From Ephemerocybe angulata (lineage: Eukaryota; Basidiomycota; Agaricomycetes; Agaricales; Psathyrellaceae), in NCBI GenBank assembly GCA_013368325.1, contig JAACJK010000163.1, forward strand, positions 2,356,001 to 2,420,000: a DNA stretch of 64,000 bases, written 5' to 3'. The notes beneath the pieces are model-generated. The model saw only the letters and a list, made by a program, of their open reading frames with translations. It ran no database searches and was not told where the DNA came from. This document shows positions 1 through 11,000 of the stretch, piece by piece. Numbering within the stretch: position 1 is the first letter of the stretch; every line of letters begins with the position of its first letter. Position numbers and translations under genes: made by a program.

Positions 1-249
1 TACCTAGGGTCGTTTGGAACGCATGCAGGCTAGTACGGCGCTCTACCTCATGCGTCATGCGTCTGAACCATCCTTATACTCGTATCGTGGTCTTTTTCTC
101 AAGAACTTGAAGTGCCACCCAATGCTATGATCTTCAAATACCTGGCTTCGACAAGTAAGCTGAAATCAAATTCCTCGTCCTATAATAAAGCGTTATACTG
201 GGTATGTATGTATACAAGAGGACTCGATTAAGCTCTTGTCCCTTGGTTT

Positions 250-1850
250 TTACGGGCTAAGTACTGGGCGCCACCATGAGTCGCGTCTGCGAATACAAGA
301 GCCACTGCTGTCTAATCTATCAAGGTCAGTCCTTACTGTCTCGGTCAGACGAGTCATTGCTTCGGAGCTCAACATGTCCTCGATGACATCGTTGGGCTTG
401 CTTGAAATAAGGAAACAGGCAGGCAGCTCCGAGTCCTGAATGCAGAACTTGACGAAACGGAAGACCTCCGTTAAGGCATTTGTATCGCAGAGCTCCAAGC
501 CGTCCAGGACTATAAGTAGGGGAGTGGGTGTCGTCTGGCGCGTTTTCTGTAGTAGTTTGAAGGTGTTCTTTACGAGCCCAACAACTTGCTTCTCCATTCG
601 CAGACCTAACGACGAAGGCCCGCGCGTTCTCAGCCAACCAAGGATGCCAAAGTACTCTGACTCCTGCGCCATGCAGCGAATGATATCGTGTGTGACGGTT
701 GGAACCAGCCTGTCGGTGACGATGTGGTGGCCGACGTGCTCCGTGAAGAAAAAGGAAGCTGTGGGCTGACCGATCTCGATACACCTCTCGACAACGTGCT
801 GCATTAATGCCGTTTTGCCAGAGGCTGTGGGACCGCACAGCCAGTGGATGCAGCACGTTCTGTCGACGGAGGAAAACCAGTCAGCTAGACTTCCAATGGC
901 ACTGTCCATGGCCTGGAGCTCGAGTTTCGGAACGCTGCTTCGATTGACGTGCCCGGAGTCGTATAGGTTGTCTTTTGCGATGCAATTTCGAAGCTCGGGC
1001 CCTACGAGGGAGTATCAAACAAGGTTTTAAAGGGGGAGCTAATCGTGACGTACAGTCTTCAGAACGCGCAGGAGGAGGACTGGTCTTCTGTTGTTCTTGC
1101 AGCCCGTGGTTGAAGTTAAAGGTCATGTTATTCATTGGTTGTTGCATGCTCGGGCGTGCGGTTTTGGGACCGTCATTGACTGGGGATGTATACCGAGCAA
1201 ACGATTTTCTTGTTGGGGTAGGGCCAGGGCTGGATGGTTCTTCTTCTTCTTTTACGGAAGGCGTTTTAGGCGGCGTAGAAGACTTACGCCCTGCAACCTG
1301 TGCAGATTCGTTCATGTTCAGGGTGTATTGAAAATCTCCGTTTGTTAGTGAATGCTGGAGGTCCAGGATGAGCGGCAGTAGAGATAAGGAGTCTTAGATT
1401 AGTCCATCTCAGCCTTGACAACGAGAGCTTACCGAGTATTCCATCTTGTAGGCCTTCATTTTCAATGCAAACGCCCTCGCTCGTTCCCGGAGTACCTCGT
1501 TGCTCAGCCCGTCTTCCTCGTACAGTTCGTCCGCTTCGTCCAGCCTGTCGGTTCAAGGTTGATATTATCAGCTTTCGTGTAAGTGTAACAGACGGCTTTA
1601 TGGGGACCCACTTGGCCATGAGTGTCTTCAGTTTGTCGAGGGAATTCTGCCTGGTACTAGGTCTCTCCCTCTCCCTTGCTGCTTGGTACGCGACGAGTTC
1701 TCGATATTCCCGCCTCAGCTTTTTCATAAATTCGGACCAATCTGGATCCCTTCTCGTCTTAAGCCATCCAGGCGTTTTAATCTTGCGGTCAAGGCATTTG
1801 GGAGGGTCAGGCAGGGTGGTAGTCGGCGTGGACAGTGCGGCAGGGCTCAT
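250..1850 (-). CDS. Truncated NACHT-type P-loop NTPase
   Basis: Proposed exons run 1850-1594, 1544-1433, 1354-1054 and 1001 to about 250, giving roughly 473 aa. A possible last intron (336-287) would give 454 aa ending at 257. The N-terminal part is charged and helical (residues about 20-60). A Pro/Ser-rich linker follows with an MTFNFNHG segment, then a P-loop domain with Walker A GPTASGKT and Walker B LLIVLDGLELC. This layout matches fungal STAND/NACHT proteins, which act as signalling switches, often in non-self recognition. The protein stops soon after the region where the helical part of NACHT normally begins, and no ankyrin, WD or TPR repeats follow. It is therefore a minimal or truncated family member. 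The first-intron donor (gtctgt) is weak and was chosen because it restores the frame. Function beyond nucleotide binding is inference. Confidence 0.65.
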
Positions 1851-2357
1851 TGAGTGGGCGGACGTAGGGGATATGTGGGTGATCTAGGAGGCAACCTAGT
1901 TTGCTCGGTCTTGTTCTTAAGTGTACATACAATAGGCTAGCTGTATCGGACCCAGTATTCAGAACGTCACAATGCAGTACCCCCTTATCAACACTTATGA
2001 AGGCATCCTTGTCTTCTCGTTGCCGTGCCAGTATAATGTGTTTGTGTGTGTGGGCGATTCAAAGTCCACATCCAGAGGGGGAAGCCAAGGGGAACCTGGT
2101 GAAGTGTCTTGCTAGTGTCCCTGCGTAGAATTCTTGAAGTCGATAGCGATGTCCCATAGCATGTTCTACGTGACTCAAGGGTTTGCCATAGCTGCTTCAA
2201 AATCTTGGAGGTTGAAGAAGAGCTCGATTCTTGATTGACAGACTGCTCAATGTCAGCAACGTGCTCAAGTCGTGCCCACACTTGCATACAAAGATAAACA
2301 GACGTTCTTGTCAGAATCTCGTTTCAACCATCTTGATCCATTCCTCTCATTCTCCTC
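1851..2357. other. Intergenic, divergent promoters
   Basis: About 0.5 kb between two divergently transcribed genes. No convincing coding frame, repeat or RNA gene was seen. Confidence 0.4.
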
Positions 2358-3888
2358 ATGGCCACATCCTCTTCCACCAAGAAGTACACGTTCGAAACCC
2401 TTGACGAGGGTGAGGTCTATTGGAGAGACCATTACGATTGGTTGCTCGAATCCGGCTATCAGCTTCGGCCGCGGTACAAACCAGATTGGGTACCGACATG
2501 GAAGGCAAACCCTGCTCTCGATTTCTCGCAGTGCGAGGACTCGACAGTAAATATGGTTAGCACTTAGAGTCGCTGACTTTCTCCCACTTATATCCTAATA
2601 TTGTTGGTAGATTGGTGTGATCTGCGACGCGATACGGTTGAAGGATAACTCTCAAGTTATCTTGAAGAAGGTTGACAAGGAACGGCACAGGAATGAGCTT
2701 GAAGTCCATACCTTCCTATCGGAGACATCGGACCCCAATAACCACGCCATACCAATAATCGAGATCCTCAACCCGCCAGACAGTCCTTCCCACTGCCTTT
2801 TGGTGACGACTCAGAATCGTGATTGGGACGATCTCGACTTCGATACTGTTGGCGAAGTCGTCGACTTCATTGGCCAGATATTTGAGGCATGGCCCTTCCT
2901 TCTCAGCTCTTTATTCTCATTAATAATTTATCAACCATAACAGGGCTTCAAGTTCCTTCATGAAAACCTCATCGCGCACAGGTTGGTTTGCTGAAGCCAC
3001 GGGGAGTGTTAAAAGACTGACACGACCAACAGAGATATCAAAACTGACAACATTCTAATGGAAGCCACCGCCTTGTCCCAGGAGCATTTTCACCTCTTTC
3101 GAAGCGATACCAGCTTGGACATGAAGAAAAATGTTATGCCTAAAACAACACGGACAGAGGGCCACCCACGGTACTACATCATCGACTTCGGCCTGTCTCG
3201 TCGCTACGACGGGACCCAAAATCCTCCTTATGAGATTACCCCTGTATATGGGACAGATACCACCGTCCCTGAGTTCCGCAACCTTGACGAGCCCCACAAC
3301 CCATTCCCTATCGACGTTTACTGCTTAGGAAACATGGTGAAAATCAAAGTCCTCGGCGTAAGTCGTATCTATCTTCCAAGTGGCACAGAAACTCATCCTT
3401 CTATTTAGCGTACCGGGGAGAATCTAGGCTTCCAATGGCTCCTGCCGCTGCTTGATGACATGACGAAAGAGGATCCAGAGGATCGTCCGACTATGGAGGT
3501 GGTCATGACACGATTCTCCGATCTTACTCGTGGCCTCAAGGAATGGAAGCTGCGGTCAAAGTTCCGCCTCGACTGGGATGATCTGGCCTGGTACGAGCAG
3601 ACTACTACTATAGTTCCGCACTGGTGGAGGAAGCTACGGTTCACCGTCACCCGGACACCAGCGATTCCAACGTTCAAGCCCGTCTCCGACGCTAAGCCCC
3701 AAGAGGCGTCAAAGGGCAAGGACGCGTCGAAGGTTGAGGAGGTGTCGGGGCTTGCGAAGCCGTCGGAACCGGAGGATACGCCTAAGCCAGTGGAGGTGTC
3801 CAATGACGAGGAGTCAAACCTGACACAGGCGCCCAAACCTGCGGAGGCGGCTAAACCCATGGAAGTCTCCGAGCCTGTGGACGAGTAG
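2358..3888 (+). CDS. Protein kinase-like protein, copy 1
   Basis: Proposed CDS is 2358-2555, 2611-2886, 2944-2981, 3033-3357 and 3409-3888, giving 438 aa. The domain shows a candidate lysine strand VILKKV, catalytic loop AHRDIKTDN, metal-binding YIIDFGLS and a late PEDRPTM segment, so the main catalytic residues are present. The start was chosen because the first ATG begins the stretch conserved with the second copy at 12491-13871. That copy has the same five exons and the same phases. A C-terminal tail of about 70 aa carries loose repeats of the type P-x-E-x-V-S (KPVEVS, KPMEVS) that the second copy lacks. The second intron starts with GC instead of GT. This looks like a lineage-expanded Ser/Thr kinase family of basidiomycetes; its substrate cannot be told. 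Confidence 0.85.
2887..2943 (+). other. GC-AG intron
   Basis: The exon ends ATATTTGAG and the intron begins gcatgg and ends aacag. The paralog at 13286-13350 has a normal gtgcgg donor at exactly the same codon, so this is a donor base change within a conserved intron. Splicing restores the conserved text up to AHRDIK. Confidence 0.75.
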
Positions 3889-4120
3889 TTACTTTTCCCT
3901 CGACTAGTTCATTGCGCCATACTCACCATCCATTTACCACGTATATACTATACCCTGGAACTGATATCACTTCTTGTATGCATGGCCAACCTATCTCCAC
4001 CCCATACGCACAATTCATATATTCGCACATCTACATAAACCTATAACACAGCACATACAGCCAGAAGGACATCCACTAGGTAAACAACAACGACTAAGGC
4101 AAGCAAAGAGTGAGGTCACC

Positions 4121-5806
4121 TTAATCCACCAAAATACACACATCCCGCATCAACGCATCCCTTTCACACCCCTCCCCCGCACACCACGCCAACCCCACAA
4201 CCCTCCTCTCCTCCTCCTCCTCCACCACCTCCTCCCGCCCCTCCCTTCCCACAACCCTCCTCGGCCCACAAACCTCCACACCCCCGCCCCTCGGCGGCAC
4301 CGTCCACAATCTCGGCTTCTCTCCATTCTCCCCCCTCTCCCCCCTCTCCTCTTCATTCTCCCCCTCCTCTGGTACCTGAGGAAGAGGCCTAAAATCCTCC
4401 CTCGCCCACGCAGCCCTCTCCTCCTCCCCCATCATCTCATACCACCCCTCCCCGGCACACGCACACTCATTAAGCTTCCGATACCGCGCAAAGTCGCCGC
4501 GCACGCCCAGCGGGAGGGGGCGGTCGAACCGGGGCGGGGCGTAGCGGATGTTGTGGTTCGCCGCGTCGTGCGGGGCGGGGTGGAACGTGCAGTCGTAGTA
4601 GCGTGCCTTGGAAGCGGAGGTGTGGATCGCCGAAGGGAGGGGAGGGGGTGGGTCGTCGAGAAGCATGTTAGCGCCGTCCTTTGGTTCCTCAACTTCCATG
4701 GCCTCTTCGGGGCGTTTCGAAGGAGGAGGAGCAGGAGCAGGAGCAGAAGGAGCAGGGGGAGGGATAGCCCACTCCCCCACCGTCTCCCCGGCATTGTCGT
4801 TCACCTCCCACTCCACATCGCCTCTATAAACCTCCTCATCGTCATCGTCATCCACATCCTCATCCTGGCCCTCCTCCTCGTCCTCATCCGCATCCTCGTC
4901 CTCATCCTCATCCACATCCTCATCCTCGTACCCACCCTTCTCACACCACTCCCCCACCTCCCCAAGCCTAACAAAAGCCCCATCCACCTCCGCCTCTCCC
5001 AACGCCAACTTCAACGCTTCCATCCGCAGCGGCGGTACATCCACCAACCTCCCCGCAAGCGGCGCCTCCAAGTCTTTCACGTACGGCCAATCGGAGAAGG
5101 CGAAGTTCCGCCCCGGCTGCACGCCGGGCAGAACGCGGACGTAGCGCGTCTGCGCCTTGACTCCATCCCACCCTCTCCCATCCTCCTCCCCGTCCTCGCC
5201 CTCATCCTCCCCATCAACTCCCTCATTTCCGCCAAAAGGCTTATTCGGATTCGAGTCCTGATAAGACCGGTGACGATGAAGTTCGACCCAAAGCCGCGTC
5301 ACAGCCTCCCTCTCCGCCTCCACCGTAAACTCGCCCATTCCACCACGACTCCCATCCTCCTCCCCCTCCATATCGCAATCCCTGTCGACGTACATCGCCC
5401 CACCAGGCTGCATTGCAAACTTCACAATCCCCTTACCAGGAACCCGAACGTGCATCATCATCTCCGCCCCACTCCTCCGACTCTGAGCCTTGCTCCACGC
5501 CCGCCTCCGAATCCAAAGGCGACGCGCCCGAGCCTTCCGCAGACGCTTACTCGTCGTATTCCCCCGGTCGTCCAAATCCAAATCGTCTTCTTCTGAATCT
5601 ACACGCCCCCGCTTCGGCTTCGGTTCCACACGGACAGCGGGTTTGGATGGTTCAGAATAGACGGAAGACGCGCCGTGCTGCGCGAGGACGGAGATGTTAT
5701 CTTCCAGCATGACAGAGGGTTCGGGGGTAAGAACAGGATTGGGTCTGCTGCCAGAAAACGGGAACGAGAAAGAGAAAGGGAAGTACGTGGGGAGGGAGGC
5801 GAACAT
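4121..5806 (-). CDS. Highly acidic unknown protein
   Basis: One uninterrupted frame of 561 aa; an internal ATG at 5710 is an alternative start. No family was recognised. A basic stretch (KPKRGR, then an Arg-rich run near residues 90-110) looks like a nuclear localisation signal. The middle holds a long Asp/Glu run (about residues 295-330) and a Pro/Ala-rich stretch. Two moderately ordered parts are visible: one around a GVQPGRNFAFSDWPYVKD segment and one around ARYYDCTFHPAP. The C-terminus is again Glu-rich. The opposite strand is open too, but only because of GC-rich low-complexity codons. A nuclear or chromatin-associated protein is a guess from composition only. Confidence 0.7.
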   Translation of the reverse strand: MFASLPTYFPFSFSFPFSGSRPNPVLTPEPSVMLEDNISVLAQHGASSVYSEPSKPAVRVEPKPKRGRVDSEEDDLDLDDRGNTTSKRLRKARARRLWIRRRAWSKAQSRRSGAEMMMHVRVPGKGIVKFAMQPGGAMYVDRDCDMEGEEDGSRGGMGEFTVEAEREAVTRLWVELHRHRSYQDSNPNKPFGGNEGVDGEDEGEDGEEDGRGWDGVKAQTRYVRVLPGVQPGRNFAFSDWPYVKDLEAPLAGRLVDVPPLRMEALKLALGEAEVDGAFVRLGEVGEWCEKGGYEDEDVDEDEDEDADEDEEEGQDEDVDDDDDEEVYRGDVEWEVNDNAGETVGEWAIPPPAPSAPAPAPPPSKRPEEAMEVEEPKDGANMLLDDPPPPLPSAIHTSASKARYYDCTFHPAPHDAANHNIRYAPPRFDRPLPLGVRGDFARYRKLNECACAGEGWYEMMGEEERAAWAREDFRPLPQVPEEGENEEERGERGENGEKPRLWTVPPRGGGVEVCGPRRVVGREGREEVVEEEEERRVVGLAWCAGEGCERDALMRDVCILVD

Positions 5807-8094
5807 AGCAGCTGAGTTAGGGAGGGTAGGGTAGGATGGATGAGATCTAAAGTTTGAGGAATAGACGGATGGATAGGTAGATGAACGGATAGTTGGATAG
5901 TTGGGGGTGGACGTGTGGATAGAAAGGCGGGCGGACGGCAGCCCACCAAGACCCGGCCTTCCTACATTTTAAACCCTCCCATAGCGCCCAGGGGACAAAG
6001 CAAAGCAATGCAAAGCAAAGCAAGTAAAGCAAAGCACACATCGTCGGCATCGGCGGCTCGCGTTTCCAAGCAGCGTGTAGCGAACACAGCTCTTGCATGA
6101 CGAGGTACGCATCCGAGGCGGGGAGACAGTAGGTTGGGCGCTTGGACCCTCGTACTTACGCGGTGACCGTCGTCTGGCGCAAGGGCTACCCATCACTACG
6201 AATGGACGGGAGAGAGAGACTAGACAACGGCCCACAGCTGAGAGACTAATTGTCAGGAGGGAGTGTGCGTCATAGACAAAAAAGTCGTTGTCGTTAAGAG
6301 TGTAGGGTCGTTTGGGCGAAGACAAAAGAGCGCTGAGGGGGGGAGGGCGGGTTTCTCACGGTCATGCTACTTGGTCAGGCGCCCAGAGATAAGATTAGAT
6401 GGGTCTTATGGTCGCTTGGAAAGACGGAGCGAAACTGGAACTGAAGCACAAGACGAGGCAGGAGGAACTCGAGGAAGCGGTAACAAGATCAATCCTAAGA
6501 TGCAAGAAGGGGTGTCCGGGACACAATGTCCACTCTCGAGCCAGAATTTAATCACAGCACGGTCGGGTGCGGTGTTGACATGCTGGGCAGCCGCCGTCTG
6601 AGAACCGCTGACAGGGTGATGCCTGCTATCCCAGAGTGTTCGATCCATGAGTCACGCGAGTCCGCTCGCGAGATGCAGGGATATCGAGGGACGCGGCGGG
6701 GAGGTAGGTACTTACGCGGCGACCGTCGCCTGGCGCAAGGGCTACCCACTACATACCATACCCATCACGACGGATGGACGGGGGAGAGAGAGAGACCGGT
6801 CGACGGCCCACAGCTGAGAGACTAATTGTCAGGAGGGCTTGCGCGTCATAGACAAAAGAATCGTCGTCGTCAAGAGTGTAGGGTCGCTTAGCTGAAGACA
6901 AAAAGGGCGCTGGGAGGGCGGGCGGTGTTCTCACGGTCATGCTACCTCCTTGTCAGGCGCCCAGAATCTAGAGATAAGATTAGATCGGTTTTAGCGTCTT
7001 TTGGATTCGAGCGAGTGAAACGAGGCCAAGGCGCGGCAGGAAGAACTGGGAAGAGATGGTAAAAAGAACGATCCTAAGGCACAAGAAGGGGACGTCGAGA
7101 GACAATGTCGAGCCAGAACCACTGTACGGTTCGAGTCCTACTAAGAGGAGGAATTCGAAGAGATGGTAAAAAGGCGGATCCTAAGACCAAGAAGGCCGGG
7201 TCGCCGAGAGACAATGTCGAGCCAGAACTACGGGTTTGAGGGCATGTCGACAGAGAACGAAAGCAGCATGCCGGGCAGCCGTCGCCCGAGAACCAATGAC
7301 TGGATGGGAAGGTGGATGCCTAGCACACCCGAGCAGGTATTCCAGGATTCGATACACGCGAGTTTGCCCGCGAGATGTTCGAAACCTGGGTAGATGGAGA
7401 GATAGAAGGCCTTCGAATGATGCGGCGTTCGTGTGCAGTCTTCTGACGATTTGAAGGAGTTTCAGGTGCTACGTAGCTGCAGCTATGTTTGGTGGCGATG
7501 GTGGATGGATGGATTCGTTGAAAGTGGAGTGGCAAGCTGTCTGTCAGCCACGGAGCTACAGCACTGGCAGTCGTGGTGGTGTGATGAAAATTTCCGGATG
7601 GGGTGCCGGTGACAGGATAAAGCTGAAGTTCGCCTTCGATTTTTCATCTCCCAGGTCCACAGAAGAGCCAGAAGAGCCAGGATAGACCGACGAACGTGCC
7701 GCTCGAAATGAGAGTCTTAAGCTGAAGAGTAGTCGATAGGCTCAAACGCAAGAAAAATAGGATAACAACGCACAGAGGCTGTCACATCGGACTGACGGAC
7801 GGGCGGACCAAGGGTGATGAGAGCTGCCACTGGGAGATGGCACATCCGCCTCCGCCTCCGCACTGGGCCGAACATTTTTTCGTGGCTGTATGTTGTGGCC
7901 GGGGGTGCTTGGCTTGCCGACGTCCGGGTTGCCGCAGCCCGCTCAACTCTCCCGCCATCCACCACCTTCTCCCTCCTGCTCGCTTCCAAGCGAACGGCGT
8001 ACAGACGTCCTACGACCTCAAACGCTCCTTGGGGACGACCAAGGAGAAACATGCAAAGTTGCAGTTAACTGGGCAGCAAGCGTACTCACCGCAA
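5807..8094. other. Long spacer with tandem repeats
   Basis: The 2.3 kb between the divergent acidic-protein gene and the trehalose gene holds no convincing gene. Short open frames are present on both strands. The best of these, on the minus strand, repeats in both copies (KRPYTLNDNDFFVYDA against KRPYTLDDDDSFVYDA), but an indel separates the copies. The area is best described as a repeat block plus promoters, including GCAAA-type simple repeats near 6000-6030. Confidence 0.5.
6105..7400. repeat. Diverged tandem repeat block
   Basis: Unit 1 (about 6150-6545) and unit 2 (about 6705-7120) share a long series: tacttacgcgg, gcgcaagggctaccca, cccacagctgagagactaat, gtgtagggtcg, a cacggtcatgctac block and agataagattagat. 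A sub-unit with gatcctaag ... gagacaatgtcgagccagaac occurs near 6490, 7070 and 7180. The GGCAGCCG.CG block with a cacgcgag block also occurs twice (6588-6670 and 7272-7380). The pattern is nested, partly degraded duplication. No transposase or RNA gene was recognised. Confidence 0.75.
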
Positions 8095-11000
8095 ATGGGC
8101 CCCTCCGCTATTTCCAGCGCGTCGCACGGTCGCAAAGCCCCCGCGGGGCAACGTTGGTCGGAATCGCCAGCAGTGCGCGTTCCGAGGCCCGCCAGCAGTC
8201 GGGATGGGCGGAAGAACAGCGGCGATTCGACGATGGGCGATTTCCTCGAGGCCCCGTCCGAAATAGGAAGGAGCATGGTACGGTGACGTCGTTGCAACCC
8301 TCATAATCGCAATCCCTGATCTCCTTCTCCTCCTCCTGCAGAGCCCGATCCAGGAGTCGTCCGCCATGAGCTCGTTCAGAAACCACCGCGTCATCATCGC
8401 CTCGCTCTTCCTCCCGACGACGGTCGTCGTCGGCGAGTCCGAGGCGCCGACCCCGGCAGAGAATGCCGCGGCACCCCTGATCAGCATCCCCGCCGTCGCC
8501 CAGCGGCTCGCCGGGCTCGCCCTCGACAAGGCCAAGCCCCTCAAGAGCGCCCTCGCACAGAACAAGGCCGTCGCACCCGCGCACAACGCCCACAGCAGAT
8601 CCGCCAGCGCCAGCGGGCCGCTCAAGAGCATCGTCGAGGATCTGCGCGACAAGGTGCGTTCGTCCTATCCCCTCCGCTAATTTCCGAATCTCCCACTGAT
8701 CGCCTCTGCAGTCGCGCCCGCAGCCGCCCTCGGTGCGCTCGAGCTCCCAGGAGCGCTCGAACCCCTTCACCAAGCTCACGCGCTTCGCCGAGGAGGCGGT
8801 GGCGGCGGTGGTAGGGAAGCCCGATCATGCATCCTTCGGGACGGAGACCGACGGCGGGCTGCTCGCCAGCCTCCCCCAGCCGCAGTCGCGCAAACACCAG
8901 ACGACGCACTCGGACGCCGCCCCGCGCCTGCAGCGCCGCAAGTCGCGCAGCATGTCCCGCCGCCGCCACGGCACCTCCGTCTCGTCTCCCATCGAATCGG
9001 ACTCCCCGCAGAAGGATAAGTGGCACTTCGAGGCGAGCACGACGTGTAATGGGGGTTTGAGGAATGCGGTGGATAGTGTGCATGAGAGGATGAGGCGGAA
9101 GGTGTGGGTGGGGACGTTGGGTACGGCGACGGATGGGTTTGATGAGGACACCCGCGCGCAGATTGATAAGAGGCTTTTGAGCCAGCGCGAGAGCACCGCG
9201 GTTTGGATCCCCGATGCAGAGTTCCAGTCTGCCTACGACGAGTTCTGTCACCAGGTACATTCCATTTACTTTCAATCTCCAGCCTCCCGTACTTATCGTG
9301 ATTCAGGTCCTCTGGCCCTGCCTCCACTACGCCGTCCCCGACGCCCCCAAGACCAAAATGTTCTACGAATCCGCGACCTACAAGCAATACGTCTCCGTGA
9401 ACCAGCGCTTCGCCCGCACCATCGCGTCCCTCTACCAAGACGGCGACGTCATCTTCATCAACGACTACCACCTCATGCTCGTCCCGCACATGCTGCGCCA
9501 GCTGCTCCCGCCCACCGCCGCCATCGGCTTCTTCCTGCACGTCGCCTTCCCCACCTCCGAGATCTTCCGGTGCCTCGCGATGCGCAACGAGCTGCTGCAC
9601 GGCATGCTGGGCGCGGACTTTGTCGGGTTCCAGACAGCGAACTATGCGAGGCATTTTAGGCAGACTGTGAGCAGGATTTTGGCGTATGAGGCGCTGCCGA
9701 AGGGCATTCAGCTGCCCGAGGAGAAGAGTAGCGTGGATTTGGAGTTTGAGGGGAAGGGGGAGGGGGGCGCGGCGCCTGTTAGGGATGGGTTGGGGGAGAG
9801 GGGGAGGTTTGTGGACGTTGCGAGTGTGCCGATGGGCATTGACGTTGTGCAGCTCAAGGAGAAGAAGTACGTATACCCTACATCCTTGAGTTTGTTGGGG
9901 GACATTGGTACTGATGTGGTGTAGATCGGACCCGGAGGTCGAAGAATGGGTGCAGGTGTTGAAGCAGCGCTACGCGGGGATGAAGCTCCTCGTCGGCCGC
10001 GACAAGCTGGACGAGATCCAAGGCGTGCGGCACAAAATCAACGCCTTCGAGGCGTTCCTCGACAAGAACCCCGAATGGCAAGGCAAGGTCGTTCTCATCC
10101 AAGTCGCCTTGCAGACCACCGAATCCAACGAGCTCGCGGGGGGCGTCGCGGACGTCGTGTCGCGCATCAACTCGAGGTTCTCGACGCTGACGTACCAGCC
10201 GGTGGTGTTTTTGCATACACAGGATTTGACGTTTAGCCAGTATTTGGCGCTGTTGAGTGTGGGGGATGCGTTTGTGGTTACGAGTTTGAGGGAGGGGATG
10301 GCGTTGAGGACGCATGAGTTTATTGAGTGTCAGGAGGGAAGGCATGGGGCGCTTATTCTTAGCGAGGTGCGCCGGCGTCTTCTTCCTTCCAAGTCCTCAA
10401 AGCGCGACCGACTACTAATAACAACTTTGTTTTGCTTTGTGCACAGTTCACTGGGAGCTACAGTTATAGTGGGTTCCGGAGCTGTATTGCGATTAACCCG
10501 TGGGACTACCGCGGTACGTCGGCGGCGATCAAGCAGGCGCTGAGTATGAGCCCCGAGGAGGCGCTCTCGCGCTGGGAAGACCTGCATAACCACGTCACGA
10601 CGCAGACGGCGCAGTCCTTCATCACGACCTTCCTCAACCGCACCCTCCGCGCGCACGCAGCGCACCTCGCGGCCCTGCCCTCGCAGAACGGGTTGGGCGA
10701 TACAGCTGAAAGCGTCGTTCCTGTGTTCAATTTGGCGCGGATGCTGCCGAGGTATAAGCATTCGGTGAAGAGGATGATTATCGTGGATTTTGAGGGGACG
10801 TTGTGGAGGCGGGATTTGTCGAGGGAGGGCATGCTGGAGCGGATGTTGAGGGGGGAGGCGGAGTGGAGTGAGGAGGATGCGGAGTGGCCCCGCGAGAGTG
10901 TGGAGGTGCTTAGGGGCCTTGCGGAGGATAGGAAGAATGAGGTGTGGGTGCTTAGTGGGCTTGCGAGGGGGGGTATACTGGGCAAGCTTGCGAGGGTGCT

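Noticed and set aside
3974..5596. Long plus-strand open frame over the acidic gene
   Set aside because: It is the antisense of GC-rich Glu/Asp codons, giving Pro/Leu/His text with no domain. The minus-strand protein has normal composition outside its acidic runs.
5990..6040. aagca/caaag repeats as a possible CRISPR or satellite
   Set aside because: Only a few short imperfect units with no spacers. It is a simple repeat in a eukaryotic genome.
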